From: Sutcliffiella horikoshii
GTDB taxonomy: Bacteria; Bacillota; Bacilli; Bacillales; Bacillaceae_I
Length of the DNA stretch: 64,000 bases
Reading direction: 5' to 3'
Assembly (NCBI RefSeq): GCF_021991925.1
Contig: NZ_RXZI01000008.1
Coordinates: forward strand, 1 to 64,000
Shown here piece after piece: positions 41,305 to 50,461 of the stretch. Each line of letters opens with the position of its first letter. Positions within the stretch are counted from its first letter, which is position 1. The notes beneath the pieces are model-generated. The model was not told where the DNA came from. It was given only the letters and a program-made list of their open reading frames with translations, and ran no database searches. Both the position numbers and the translations under genes were made by a program.

Positions 41305-42057
41305 CTACATCCACCTAATACCAATACTGCGATGCAAAACAGTAAAAACCCCATTCTACTCATCATGAATCCCCCTTCATTTTGTATATTTCACCATAAA
41401 AATACATGAAATTCCTTGAAAATTTTACATCACTAAAAATCTCGCCTTGCCCTTTTCACATTGCATGTTAAACCAGGAATCAAGCATTATTTTTGTAACG
41501 TTTGTATTTTTTTCATAGGGGAGAAAGTCATATAAAAAAACAGGGGAGTTCAAAAGTTTTTTAGTGGGATTGAACTCATCGGAAGAACTTTATTGATAGG
41601 ATTTCTGGCATATATAGGCTTGATTTTAGTTTTAAGAATTTCCGGAATGAGAACGCTTACTAAAATGAATGCATTTGATCTTGTTGTTACAGTGGCGATC
41701 GGGTCGACACTATCGACAATTCCACTGAGTAAGGATGTAGCTTAGCGGAAGGGTTGAAGGCATTCATTCTTTTAATTGGGATGCAATATATCATAACTTG
41801 GTTGTCCGTACGATCTGACTTTTTCAATGGCATGATAAAATCTAGTCCAGAACTTCTGTATTACAATGGAGCATTCCTAAAAAAGGTGTGAAAAAAGAAA
41901 GGATACTCGAAAAAGAGGTTCTCCAGGCTGCAAGGTCAAGTGGAATCAAGTCGATGAATGAAGTAGAAGCAGTTGTATTAGAAACGGATGGAAGGATATC
42001 GGTGATAAAAAGTCTGAAGAAAATGAGGATCCAACATGGATGAATGTGAATAAGTAA
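41305..42057 (+). pseudogene. decayed duplicate of the 37890-38655 segment (lipoprotein 5' end plus DUF421)
   Basis: Homologous over about 750 bp to the DUF421 gene and its upstream region. The DUF421 copy (41554-42057) has lost its ATG (now AAG), one T near 41743 (GTAGCTTAGCGG versus GTAGCTTTAGCGG) and one A near 41889 (GGTGTGAAA versus GGTGATGAAA). The left part is the first codons of the 37510 lipoprotein gene on the minus strand. Confidence 0.9.
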
Positions 42058-42110
42058 TAAACTTATGCAGCCCTTTGAAGAAATAGACCTTCAGACTGCA
42101 AAGAAAGAAA

Positions 42111-42136
42111 AGACTTACAGAGTTTTCTGTAAGTCT
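42111..42136. terminator. hairpin, left copy flanking the second element
   Basis: AGACTTACAGA, TTTTC loop, TCTGTAAGTCT: palindromic hairpin of terminator type; direct repeat of 42306-42331 (24 of 26 identical). Confidence 0.65.
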
Positions 42137-42305
42137 CAGTTTCTAGACAAAGCTAAAAAGAAGGTAGTTTTCTAGTTGATCGCAGTGGAAGGAGCGAAGA
42201 CTCCTGCGGGAGGCTTCCGGACTGCCCGCGGAAAGCGAAGCGCCTGCAACGCAGATCACTTCTTCTAGAGATAACCTAACCAGTTTATAGTTTCTCAACA
42301 GTCTG
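42137..42305 (-). mobile_element. MITE-like repeat element, copy 2 (169 bp, inverted)
   Basis: Same family as 7193-7411 in reverse orientation: starts CAGTTTCTAGACAAAGC, ends with the complement of CAGACTGTTGAGAAAC, core CTCCTGCGGGAGGCTTCCGG and CCCGCGGAAAGCGAAGCGCC. 50 bp shorter than copy 1. No ORF. Bordered without gap by two copies of a hairpin. Confidence 0.75.
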
Positions 42306-42331
42306 AAACTTAAAGAGTTTTCTGTAAGTCT
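42306..42331. repeat. hairpin, right copy flanking the second element
   Basis: Direct repeat of 42111-42136 with two changes that weaken its left arm; adjacent to the element end. Confidence 0.65.
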
Positions 42332-42478
42332 GCAAATTGATGAGCAAGAATACTCCTGTAAATAACTTATCTAATTTTAGAAAATTTGAGTGTGCTAAAC
42401 GAAAATGATCATTAGAGCCTTAACCATTAGGTAATGGTCATCAATGGAATCAATTTTTACAAGTTTAAATAATTCATT

Positions 42479-43303
42479 TCATTCAGACAAGCTATTATCA
42501 AGGTATCGAACTTCTGCATACCCTTTTTTTCGGCGGTACCAACAAATCATGACGGCAGTAAGAATCAATACTAAAGACATGACTTGGGCAATGCGCAGGT
42601 TTTCTGTGAGCATCAAGCTGTCCGTCCTCATTCCTTCTATAAAAAAGCGGCCTATAGAATAGTAGGTGAGATAAGTTAAAAATAGCTCCCCTCTCCTTAA
42701 GTTAGCTCGCCGTAGGGAAATGAGAATGATAAACCCTAAAAAATTCCAAATGGATTCGTATAAAAACGTCGGATGATAATATGTACCATCAATGTACATC
42801 TGATTTATTATAAAATCAGGTAAGTATAGATTCTCAAGAAATGCTCTAGTTACGGGGCCACCATGAGCTTCCTGATTAATAAAGTTTCCCCATCTACCTA
42901 TTGCTTGTCCTAGAATAAGGCTTGGTGCAAGAATGTCGGCAAGCTTCCAGAAGGAAATGCCCCTATACATTGCAAATAGGAAGATTGATAGGACTGCACC
43001 TGTCAACACCCCGTGCATAGCCAAGCCACCCTTCCAGATTGCGATTATTTCATTGGGATGCTTTGAATAATAATCCCATCGGAAAATGACATAATATATG
43101 CGTGCAAAGATGATGGAAACTGGAAGGGCAAAGAAAACGAGATCAAGGAAAGTATCTTTAGGAAGATTCCGGCGTTCACTCTCCCTTATAATTAACCATA
43201 GACCAAGGAAAATACCTCCAGTGATGATGGCTCCATACCAGTACACATTTATCGGGCCAATACTAAATAAAACCCTATCGATCGGTTCACCAATTTTATT
43301 CAT
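42479..43303 (-). CDS. lgt: prolipoprotein diacylglyceryl transferase
   Basis: A 274-residue polytopic enzyme that moves diacylglycerol from phosphatidylglycerol to the lipobox Cys of prelipoproteins. Signature visible: [19 protein letters not shown] (start), [15 protein letters not shown] (about 88, conserved His) and [22 protein letters not shown] (about 130, Lgt signature with Arg and Asn). Complete length. It is not beside hprK as the main lgt of Bacilli is, so it may be a second copy. Nearest upstream gene on this strand is the aldolase-like gene. Confidence 0.93.
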   Translation of the reverse strand: MNKIGEPIDRVLFSIGPINVYWYGAIITGGIFLGLWLIIRESERRNLPKDTFLDLVFFALPVSIIFARIYYVIFRWDYYSKHPNEIIAIWKGGLAMHGVLTGAVLSIFLFAMYRGISFWKLADILAPSLILGQAIGRWGNFINQEAHGGPVTRAFLENLYLPDFIINQMYIDGTYYHPTFLYESIWNFLGFIILISLRRANLRRGELFLTYLTYYSIGRFFIEGMRTDSLMLTENLRIAQVMSLVLILTAVMICWYRRKKGYAEVRYLDNSLSE

Positions 43304-43351
43304 TTTCTCATGCCTTTCTTTAACTATTTCAAAAGTGGAAAAGCTTAATAT

Positions 43352-44455
43352 TTATCCCATCGGAATTTGAGAAACGACCTGTCCATCAATACGCTCGAAT
43401 ATCTCTTCCAAATTTCGTCCAGTAATGGTCAGGCCATGATTTTTCAGTCCAATAACCGCCCGTGAAGGGTCTTCCGCTTTTCTTACCAGGTCTGCTACGG
43501 TTTCGGCCAATTGAATCGTGCCACAAGGGTAGTTGATCTCTGTTGCTTCAATCCCATCCATCCATGCATGAATATGGACAATCGCCCCTACATCTGGGTG
43601 TTCTTTATAAATCATCCAATGTTCAATGGCATCAACCGAAGCCCTTTTTGGCGTTATTTTTGGAGGGACACTCACTTCCATTGCATTTCTATTCGGGTTA
43701 AACCCTTTTATAAATAAAATATCTTGTCCGATTACTCGCATGTCAGCCTTGTTGACACCGCTCGCACTCATCCAAAATGTTTGACCATCGTGTCTGCTGC
43801 TGAGATTCCCATAGCTTAGTCCGCCAATACCATACAATTTTTTTAGCTGTCGCATGTCCCGTTTGGATAAATAGTTTTCAAGTGGAAACGGGGCCGGGAG
43901 CAAATTCATTTGATCCAGTTTCTGTCCCGAGGCATACATTTTTTTAGTGATCTCGTTTCCTTTCCATAATTGATAGTCCAAATCCTCTGCAAAAAGGTTG
44001 TCAATGATCAATTGTGCAGAGGCAACGGGTTCAAGCCTGCTATAAGTCCGATTGAAAAAGTCTTCCTCATCTCCATCCTTATAACTTATTTTGTAGAATC
44101 CTTGTTCAGGAGTGATAAAATATACATCTGTGTTTTCGTTGGTGTGGACAATATATATTAAGTGGTTGGCTAAAGAGCGTATAAGATATGGATACGCAGC
44201 TTCAAATATATCCTCGATCTCTTTATCCATCTCCATAATGGATACAACAAAGGTCGCCTGAGATTTCCTGCGATAAGGACGCGGTTTTTCCTGGTTGATC
44301 ACATTAAACACAATCCCGATACCATCATCTGAGTCTTCACAAAACTGATAACCTTTTGTTGAGAATTTCTTCTTTAACCCTTCTGTATACCATGTCAGAA
44401 ACGGAGTTTTTTCGCATCCTGATATTGTGAATTTCTTCATTTTCATTTCAATCAT
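43352..44455 (-). CDS. class II aldolase/adducin-domain protein with N-terminal extension
   Basis: A 367-residue protein. Residues about 190-365 form a class II aldolase/adducin domain: NLLPAPFPLENYLSKRDMRQLKKLYGIGGLSYGNLSSR (in part), metal-ligand histidines in AIVHIHAWM and the late KNHGLTITG. The first 185 residues (ISGCEKTPFLTWYTEG; TFVVSIMEMDKEIEDIF; VYFITPEQGFYKISY) are an extension that I do not recognise. Likely a metal-dependent aldolase or epimerase. It sits 20 bp after a zinc dehydrogenase gene, so the two probably act on the same sugar or polyol derivative (inference). Confidence 0.75.
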   Translation of the reverse strand: MIEMKMKKFTISGCEKTPFLTWYTEGLKKKFSTKGYQFCEDSDDGIGIVFNVINQEKPRPYRRKSQATFVVSIMEMDKEIEDIFEAAYPYLIRSLANHLIYIVHTNENTDVYFITPEQGFYKISYKDGDEEDFFNRTYSRLEPVASAQLIIDNLFAEDLDYQLWKGNEITKKMYASGQKLDQMNLLPAPFPLENYLSKRDMRQLKKLYGIGGLSYGNLSSRHDGQTFWMSASGVNKADMRVIGQDILFIKGFNPNRNAMEVSVPPKITPKRASVDAIEHWMIYKEHPDVGAIVHIHAWMDGIEATEINYPCGTIQLAETVADLVRKAEDPSRAVIGLKNHGLTITGRNLEEIFERIDGQVVSQIPMG

Positions 44456-44475
44456 TCCTCCTATGTAGAATTGAG

Positions 44476-45702
44476 CTATGATGGTTCAAAAACGACTTTA
44501 ATCGCTGAACGGCTTTTTTTATTTGAGGCTGTGACAAGTGCATCCTGGTATTCTTCCAAAGGATATCGGTGAGTCACAAGCGGTGATAAATCCACTTTTT
44601 TAGAACGCATTAAATCAATGGCAATTTCGAAGGTGCGGACATTTTCCCCTTTGTATAACTCTGTACTATAAGCGAAGCTCCCTTTCACATCCAACTCATT
44701 TAGCCAGACCGTCGTCCAATCAATTCCATCAATGATACCTGCCAAACCCAGTAGAACCACTTTCCCGCCATTTCGAGTAAATCGTAGGGCATCACTAATA
44801 CTCTGCTTCTTCCCCACACATTCAAACACCATGTTCGCTCCCCCCTGAATCACTTCCGGTCCGAAAAGGGGCTTGAGTAATTGCGCTCCAAGTGAATCCT
44901 TTAAATCCTCTACATATTTTTGTTTTCGTAGCAGTACTGTCTCAGTCGCACCATAATGGGAAGCTAGTTCGGCTTGAAATGGATGCTTGACAAGTGCCAC
45001 AATTCTGCATGGAATATCCAATGCCCTTATAGCGGCAATTACGCATAAGCCGATTACTCCACCCCCGATTACCAATACCGTATCGTCTTTTTTTGGTGGA
45101 TTCCTAAGTACACTGTGTAAAGCACAGCTGAATGGCTCGACCATGACTCCGTTCAAATCATCAATTTCTTCTGGGAGTTTATAAACCTGATTTTTGTGAG
45201 CCACTAATATAGAACTCCAGCCACCTCCAGTCTCACGACAAGCACCTATCAATAATCCTGGTGACAAGATTCCTTCTGTCTTAAATTCACACAAGCTGTA
45301 ATCGCCTTTTTGGCAGGAGGGACAAGGTTCTTTGATCCCCCTTGCTACACAAGATAATATCGGATCCACAACAACTCGATCTCCTTGTTTGAATTCCGTA
45401 CCTAATGAACTTCCCTCAGTAATTACCCCAACGATTTCATGACCTATAGTGAAAGGAAAAGATACATAGGGGGAAGTGGCAGGACTATCATTTAAAGAAA
45501 GTAGATTAAGGTCACTACCACAAATGCCGCCGTATTTGACTTTTATTTTTACCCAGTCTTCATTAGGAAGCTCCGGCTCAGACTGTTCAAGGAACCGTAA
45601 ACAGGATAGCCTGGTATTCCAATATACTGATGGAATAAAGCCTCCGACCAATTTGGTTATCAGATAACGGGGCATTTTATAATTGAATTGCAAAGCCTTC
45701 AT
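44476..45702 (-). CDS. zinc-dependent alcohol/polyol dehydrogenase (MDR family)
   Basis: A 408-residue medium-chain dehydrogenase. Catalytic zinc site: Cys in KYGGICGSDLN (about 57), GHEIVG (about 86); structural zinc-like cysteines in CVARGIKEPCPSCQKGDYSLC; cofactor loop VIGGGVIGLCV (about 210). About 50 residues longer than usual, mostly at the N-terminus. Substrate unknown. Co-directional with and 20 bp upstream of the class II aldolase-like gene. Confidence 0.82.
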   Translation of the reverse strand: MKALQFNYKMPRYLITKLVGGFIPSVYWNTRLSCLRFLEQSEPELPNEDWVKIKVKYGGICGSDLNLLSLNDSPATSPYVSFPFTIGHEIVGVITEGSSLGTEFKQGDRVVVDPILSCVARGIKEPCPSCQKGDYSLCEFKTEGILSPGLLIGACRETGGGWSSILVAHKNQVYKLPEEIDDLNGVMVEPFSCALHSVLRNPPKKDDTVLVIGGGVIGLCVIAAIRALDIPCRIVALVKHPFQAELASHYGATETVLLRKQKYVEDLKDSLGAQLLKPLFGPEVIQGGANMVFECVGKKQSISDALRFTRNGGKVVLLGLAGIIDGIDWTTVWLNELDVKGSFAYSTELYKGENVRTFEIAIDLMRSKKVDLSPLVTHRYPLEEYQDALVTASNKKSRSAIKVVFEPS

Positions 45703-46002
45703 CCTACATCACCTCACTTCATCCATGTTTTTATTTTTATATAATCTCACCTATCAATTCCTTTTATATTCATAATTTAGATAAATATGGAAGAAAAATA
45801 TAAAACAATGTAGCACACGCATAAATAATAAAAAGAATACCAATAGCATTAATGGAGGGTAAATTTTAGCGTGATTCATCATCAGCCCTCTATCAAATGC
45901 TCTTGGGATTTTTATGTTCAACCAGTTGATAAGTCTGATATGGAATCAAAAGAGTATAACCATCATGAAACTCGGCTATAATTTTGTAAAAAACTTGAAT
46001 AG
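45703..46002. other. 300-bp intergenic region between divergent genes
   Basis: AT-rich; must hold the divergent promoters of the dehydrogenase and lipid kinase genes, but I cannot single out convincing -35/-10 pairs. Confidence 0.4.
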
Positions 46003-46899
46003 GTGAGACTTTTGTATTGTTTTATTGTCAATAAAGCATCAGGTAACGGTAGAGCTTATAAAATTTGGAACAAAATAGAGAAAATGCTTGTAGAAAGAGA
46101 GATTGCGTACTGTGTATATTTTACACAGAAGCCTAAACACGCTACTTTATTGGTGAGAGAACTGATCAGGAAAGAAGAAGTGAAAGTCATTGTGGCCGTT
46201 GGTGGTGATGGGACTGTCCATGAAGTGATTAATGGGTTAATAGGTTCTGATGTGCCTTTTGGAATCATTCCTGCCGGTTCTGGAAATGATTTTTCCAAAG
46301 GTCTAGGTATATCGTCAAAATATGAGAAGGCTTTGGAGCGAATATTAAATGGTAGACCGAAACACATCGATATAGGATGTGTGAACTCTACCTATTTTGT
46401 TACAGTGGCAGGAATAGGGTTTGACGGGGAGGTGGCTCATGTCGCCAATACTTCCATATATAAAAAAGTATTCAATTACTTTCGGCTTGGTCACATTACC
46501 TATCTAATGAGTGCCATTAAAGTGCTTACTCAGTATAGGCCGATGGATATATCTATTAGGATCGATAAAGATCTTCACACATTCAAGAAGGTATGGCTGA
46601 TAGCAGTAGCTAATCTACCTTTTTACGGTGGTGGACTTATCATTTGCCCAAAGGCTAAGAATAATGACGGGGTTTTTGATATATGTATTGTTCAGGGCAT
46701 TTCCAAACTAGAGTTTTTGCGTCTTTTTCCATCAGTCTTTAAAGGCAAGCACATTGATTCTCCTTTAATAAAAACGTATAGAGGAAAAGAGCTCGAAATA
46801 CATTCCACCATGCCGTTAAAAATTCATGGAGATGGAGAACAGATTGGAAAATGTCCCGCCCATATTAAAATTATTCCCTTTGCTTTGAATGTTTTATAG
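46003..46899 (+). CDS. diacylglycerol/lipid kinase (DagK-like family)
   Basis: A 298-residue DAGK-catalytic-domain protein of the BmrU/YtlR/DgkB group. Nucleotide motif IVAVGGDGTVHEVINGL (about 64-80), FGIIPAGSGNDFSKGLGI (about 86-103) and the C-terminal LKIHGDGEQIG are diagnostic. It phosphorylates a lipid (diacylglycerol, a sphingoid-like base or undecaprenol) at the membrane. GTG start with weak ribosome site. Followed by a terminator. Confidence 0.88.
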   Translation: MRLLYCFIVNKASGNGRAYKIWNKIEKMLVEREIAYCVYFTQKPKHATLLVRELIRKEEVKVIVAVGGDGTVHEVINGLIGSDVPFGIIPAGSGNDFSKGLGISSKYEKALERILNGRPKHIDIGCVNSTYFVTVAGIGFDGEVAHVANTSIYKKVFNYFRLGHITYLMSAIKVLTQYRPMDISIRIDKDLHTFKKVWLIAVANLPFYGGGLIICPKAKNNDGVFDICIVQGISKLEFLRLFPSVFKGKHIDSPLIKTYRGKELEIHSTMPLKIHGDGEQIGKCPAHIKIIPFALNVL

Positions 46900-46923
46900 A
46901 AAAAGCAAACCAGGGAATCACGT

Positions 46924-46959
46924 ACCCCTATATCCAGGCCTACATGGAATAGGGGTTTT
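46924..46959 (+). terminator. terminator of the lipid kinase gene
   Basis: ACCCCTAT...ATAGGGGT stem (inner TCCA/TGGA pairs too) followed by TTTCTC. Confidence 0.75.
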
Positions 46960-46968
46960 CTCTGAGGT

Positions 46969-47076
46969 TTAATCCTTTTTTTCCATATCTTTCAAAGCTG
47001 CTTCATAATCAAATTCGACTAGTGCCACTGTCATCTCGATGATGGTTCTAAAAAATCCTGTTATCAACTTGATCAT
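46969..47076 (-). CDS. possible 35-residue small protein
   Basis: MIKLITGFFRTIIEMTVALV, then EFDYEAALKDMEKKD: an amphipathic or membrane-associating helix followed by an acidic tail, ending in TAA. The composition looks protein-like, and AAGG lies upstream at the right distance, but the ribosome site is weak and no homologue is known to me. Confidence 0.4.
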   Translation of the reverse strand: MIKLITGFFRTIIEMTVALVEFDYEAALKDMEKKD

Positions 47077-47522
47077 TCGCCTTATAAGTCCTTTCTTAGG
47101 TAGAATTTAGCTTTCTTTAACCTTAAACAAAAAGCAATCAACTGAGTAGCAAAGGAAAAAGCAACATCTCCAATGTAATGCAACAAAACCTAAGCATCCC
47201 ATCACACCCCTGACATACTGATTTTTTATAATATGAACAGTAGATTTACCGATTATACATAAAAAGCATATTGAAATAGCTGTAATACTATCCCCAACCT
47301 AACCATTTGAAGGGATCGTGGTTAAACTCCATAGAAACTGAACGCCGATCCTCCTGATTCAAAAGAGACAGAGAAAATATTCAATCAAGCAATAAGAGAT
47401 TATGGTATCCTAGGCCCAAAAAACATGTGGTTATTTTCCCTCTTTAAACAAATACTATCCAAAGTATCCTTTAGAAGAGTAAGGCTGATCTTGGATAAGA
47501 GCAAAATAGGGGTGTTGAAATA
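47077..47522. other. 446-bp intergenic region
   Basis: No ORF or recognisable signal except AGGGGTG 8 bp before the next start codon. Confidence 0.4.
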
Positions 47523-48362
47523 ATGGATCATATTGATATGAACTACAGCAAGGACAATAAATTCATTCCGGTCACTTCAATTTCCGCGCATTCTGGGCAT
47601 GAGGTCACGGAGGATTTATATTATTACACGAATCAAGTGGTGAACGTTTGCCTTTACGGAAATTCGGAGAGTTGGGTGCTGATTGATACAGGGATGCCGA
47701 AGTCTGCACGAGAGCTCCTTTCCATGGTGGAGAACCATTTAGGCAAAGGTGCCCGCCCGAAAGCAATTATTTTGACGCATGGTCATTTTGATCATGTGGG
47801 GGCATCGGTGGAGCTTGCGCGGCATTGGAACGTTCCGGTGTATGCGCATGAGTTGGAGATTCCGTACCTGACCGGCAAAAGCGATTACCCAGAGCCAGAT
47901 CCGAGTGTGGAAGGGGGACTTGTTGCGAAAGTGTCTTCCTATTTTCCCAACGAATCGACTGATCTCAGCGGACATGTCCATGCACTCCCTGCAGACGGGA
48001 CCGTACCGGGTATGGATGGCTGGCGCTGGATTCATACCCCAGGTCATTCACCGGGGCATGTCGCACTTTTCCGGGAGGCAGACCGGACCCTCATCGCAGG
48101 AGATGCCTTTGTCACTGTAAGGCAGGATTCCCTCTATAAAGTGCTTGTGCAGCAACAGGAAGTCTGCGGACCGCCACGATATTTTACGACAGACTGGAAA
48201 GCGGCGTGGGAATCGGTGAAAAAGCTAGAAGCGTTAAAGCCGCGTGTTGCCGTGACGGGACATGGAACAGCCATGGCAGGCGAAGAACTTGCAAGCGGAC
48301 TAACCAAATTGGTGGAAGACTTTGAATCAGTCGCCATCCCGGACTATGGAAAATACGTATAA
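47523..48362 (+). CDS. metallo-beta-lactamase-fold hydrolase
   Basis: A 279-residue MBL-fold enzyme. Metal motifs: HGHFDH (about residues 86-91), His in HTPGHSPGHVALF (about 170), Asp in LIAGDAF (about 191), His in VAVTGHGTAMAG (about 245). The family covers lactonases, thioesterases and glyoxalase II-like enzymes; substrate not readable. Followed after 24 bp by a zinc dehydrogenase gene, so the pair may detoxify an aldehyde or its thioester. Its last 115 bp are duplicated as a relic at 41184-41302. Confidence 0.85.
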   Translation: MDHIDMNYSKDNKFIPVTSISAHSGHEVTEDLYYYTNQVVNVCLYGNSESWVLIDTGMPKSARELLSMVENHLGKGARPKAIILTHGHFDHVGASVELARHWNVPVYAHELEIPYLTGKSDYPEPDPSVEGGLVAKVSSYFPNESTDLSGHVHALPADGTVPGMDGWRWIHTPGHSPGHVALFREADRTLIAGDAFVTVRQDSLYKVLVQQQEVCGPPRYFTTDWKAAWESVKKLEALKPRVAVTGHGTAMAGEELASGLTKLVEDFESVAIPDYGKYV

Positions 48363-48386
48363 TCACCTATATTCAAGGAGGACATC

Positions 48387-49520
48387 ATGAGAGCAGTTAC
48401 GTACCAAGGGAAAAACACAGTAGTGGTAAAAAAAGTAGAAGCCCCGAAAATTCAGGATCGTGAAGATGTTATTATCCGGATAACGTCCACCGCTATCTGT
48501 GGGTCAGATCTTCATCTGTATCAAGGGAACTTCCCATTACCAATAGGCTATATCATCGGCCATGAACCGATGGGAATTGTGGAGGAAGTGGGACCGGACG
48601 TGACAAAGGTGAAAAAGGGAGATCGGGTGGTCATCCCATTCACCGTCGCGTGCGGGAGATGCCATTACTGTGAACACGAGCTGGAAAGCCAATGCGATAA
48701 CTCTAACCCGCACTATGACTCCGGCGGTTATTTTGGATACTCCGAGAAATTCGGTAATCATCCAGGAGGACAAGCCGAATACCTGCGCGTGCCATTTGGC
48801 AACTTTACGCCATTCGTCATCCCGGAGGATTGCGAACTGGAGGATGAATCGCTCCTGCTTTTATCAGATGTGCTGCCAACTGCCTACTGGAGTGTGGTGA
48901 ATGCCGGTGTGAAAGAGGGGGACACGGTTATTGTCCTAGGCTGCGGACCAGTTGGGCTCATGGCACAACAATTCGCCTGGCAACAAGGCGCCAAGCGGGT
49001 CATCGCCGTTGATTACATCGGCACCAGGCTGGAGCATTCCAAGCAACACATGCAAACAGAAGTCTTTGATTTCACTAAATACGACGACATGGGCGAAACC
49101 CTCAAGGAACTGACCAAAGGTGGGGCCGATGTCGTCATCGACTGTGTCGGGATGGACGGGAAAAAGTCCCCGCTGGAATGGGTCGAGCAAAAAATGAAGC
49201 TGCAAGGCGGAACACTTGGTCCGATCCAAATCGCAACCAAAGCGGTGCGCAAAGCAGGAACCCTGCAAATTACTGGCGTGTATGGTGGATTATACAACAT
49301 GTTCCCGCTAGGGCCTTTTTTCAGCCGGAACATCAATATCAAGATGGGGCAGGCGCCGGCACGCCATTTTATGCCACATCTGTATGATCAAATTAAGAGT
49401 GGGAAGATTGATCCGACCAAGATCATTACACATAAAATGTCCTTGGATGAGGCAGCGCACGGATATGACATTTTTAACAAGAAAGAGGATGATTGTATTA
49501 AGGTTGTGTTGAAGCCTTAA
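48387..49520 (+). CDS. zinc-dependent alcohol dehydrogenase, formaldehyde-dehydrogenase-like
   Basis: A 377-residue MDR enzyme of the glutathione-independent formaldehyde dehydrogenase-like branch. Catalytic zinc: Cys in [11 protein letters not shown] (about 38), GHEPMG (about 59); structural zinc: [15 protein letters not shown] (about 92-106, four cysteines); cofactor loop [14 protein letters not shown] (about 182). [26 protein letters not shown] is typical. Strong AAGGAGGACATC-ATG site. Operon with the MBL gene. A fragment of a paralogous gene's 3' end lies at 50102-50152. Confidence 0.9.
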   Translation: MRAVTYQGKNTVVVKKVEAPKIQDREDVIIRITSTAICGSDLHLYQGNFPLPIGYIIGHEPMGIVEEVGPDVTKVKKGDRVVIPFTVACGRCHYCEHELESQCDNSNPHYDSGGYFGYSEKFGNHPGGQAEYLRVPFGNFTPFVIPEDCELEDESLLLLSDVLPTAYWSVVNAGVKEGDTVIVLGCGPVGLMAQQFAWQQGAKRVIAVDYIGTRLEHSKQHMQTEVFDFTKYDDMGETLKELTKGGADVVIDCVGMDGKKSPLEWVEQKMKLQGGTLGPIQIATKAVRKAGTLQITGVYGGLYNMFPLGPFFSRNINIKMGQAPARHFMPHLYDQIKSGKIDPTKIITHKMSLDEAAHGYDIFNKKEDDCIKVVLKP

Positions 49521-49532
49521 GTGGGATGGGTT

Positions 49533-49556
49533 GAGGGGAGCAGGTTTCCTTAGCCC
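49533..49556. repeat. dispersed 3'-end motif, copy
   Basis: GAGGGGAGCAGGTTTCC core, 12 bp after the dehydrogenase stop codon; degenerate. Confidence 0.5.
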
Positions 49557-49660
49557 ATTTTTATTTCATGTGGTAATTGGAATAGGTTCTTCATACGTAT
49601 CATCCTCGACAAATGCCATCTTCTCAGAATAAGTAGCCATTTTGGGTGAGGAATTTCAGG

Positions 49661-49860
49661 TTCGGACAATTTTAATCTTCTTTCGGACAAAAAATGATGG
49701 AAATGAAGAGAGGTTCGGACAAAGTATGCAGGAGGTTCGGACACTTTTAGCAGGTTGAATTTTTAGTTCGGTCATTTTCGTGAAAACTTCGGTCAACTTT
49801 CCAAAATCTTCGGTCAAAATCGCAAAATCTTTGGACAACTTCTCGAAAACTTCGGACATT
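49661..49860 (+). repeat. helically phased TTCGGACA/TTCGGTCA array, copy 2
   Basis: Nine boxes; the C (or T) of each lies at 49663, 49684, 49716, 49738, 49769, 49790, 49811, 49832, 49853. Spacings 21, 32, 22, 31, 21, 21, 21, 21 are two or three helical turns. Boxes 5-7 are TTCGGTCA. The segment over boxes 2-4 (GATGG-x-AAT...AGAGGTTCGGACAAAGTA) matches copy 1 at 20066-20098, including the 32-bp step. No reading frame is kept. Confidence 0.85.
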
Positions 49861-49920
49861 TGCCCAAAAGTCATACATCAACCGAAAGACTTCACGTGTA
49901 GGTCGTCTGTCCTTCATCTC

Positions 49921-50101
49921 TTCTAGGATAACAAAATTTAAACAAACGTTGGTATAAACCAAAAGTAAACATTGTAATTAAAGGCTCTAAATCCATTCGT
50001 CAAAGCTCAACCATTTTCGCATCCTATATTAAGATAATACCTGCCCATCCATTCAACAGCTCGCCAACCAAACTGGGCCACCGTGCCTGTTCCCTCCACC
50101 C
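49921..50101. repeat. about 180-bp intergenic repeat cassette, copy 1
   Basis: Homologous to 51255-51434: TAGGATAACAAAATTTAAACA at the left, a conserved core CCATTCGTCAAAGCTCAACC through CATCCTATAT (49992-50029), and the dispersed motif (GTGCCTGTTCCCTCCACC) at the right. Confidence 0.75.
50075..50101. repeat. dispersed 3'-end motif, copy
   Basis: GGGCCACCGTGCCTGTTCCC; right end of the intergenic cassette. Confidence 0.6.
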
Positions 50102-50152
50102 ATTCTTAACAAAAAAGAAGAGGATTGTATCAAGGTGATTTTGAAGCCTTGA
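50102..50152 (+). pseudogene. 3' fragment of a paralogous dehydrogenase gene
   Basis: Reads ILNKKEEDCIKVILKP and stop, versus [16 protein letters not shown] at the end of the 48387 gene. Only the last 17 codons remain. Confidence 0.85.
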
Positions 50153-50252
50153 TGGTGCAGGACCTTAGACCGATTTCGTTAAAGTTGCCTGTCCGCAAAA
50201 CACAAAACGCTTGGAATAAATAACTATATATTGTAATATTATTCATATGAAT

Positions 50253-50344
50253 ATCCACTAGGGGAGCCAACAGGCTGAGACGGAGCTTTACGCGACGGAC
50301 CCTTTGAACCTGATCTGGGTGATACCAGCGGAGGAAAGTGGCGC
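50253..50344 (+). ncRNA. TPP riboswitch (THI element)
   Basis: Contains the conserved thi-box parts in order: GGGGAGCC, GCTGAGA, GGACCCTTTGAACCTGATCTG, GGTGATACCAGCG and GAGGAAAGTGG. Binds thiamine pyrophosphate; with the following terminator it should switch off tenA when TPP is plentiful. Confidence 0.97.
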
Positions 50345-50372
50345 ATTGAGTTTAGTACGTACATATACTCAT

Positions 50373-50405
50373 GCTCCTCTTTCCCGTGGAAGAGGAGCTT
50401 TTTTA
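50373..50405 (+). terminator. riboswitch expression-platform terminator
   Basis: GCTCCTCTTTCC/GGAAGAGGAGC stem followed by TTTTTTATT, 57 bp before the tenA start. Confidence 0.92.
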
Positions 50406-50461
50406 TTCTTCTATGGGAAAAGGTGGGTATTCTTCTAATTAATTTTAAGGAGGAATACGAC

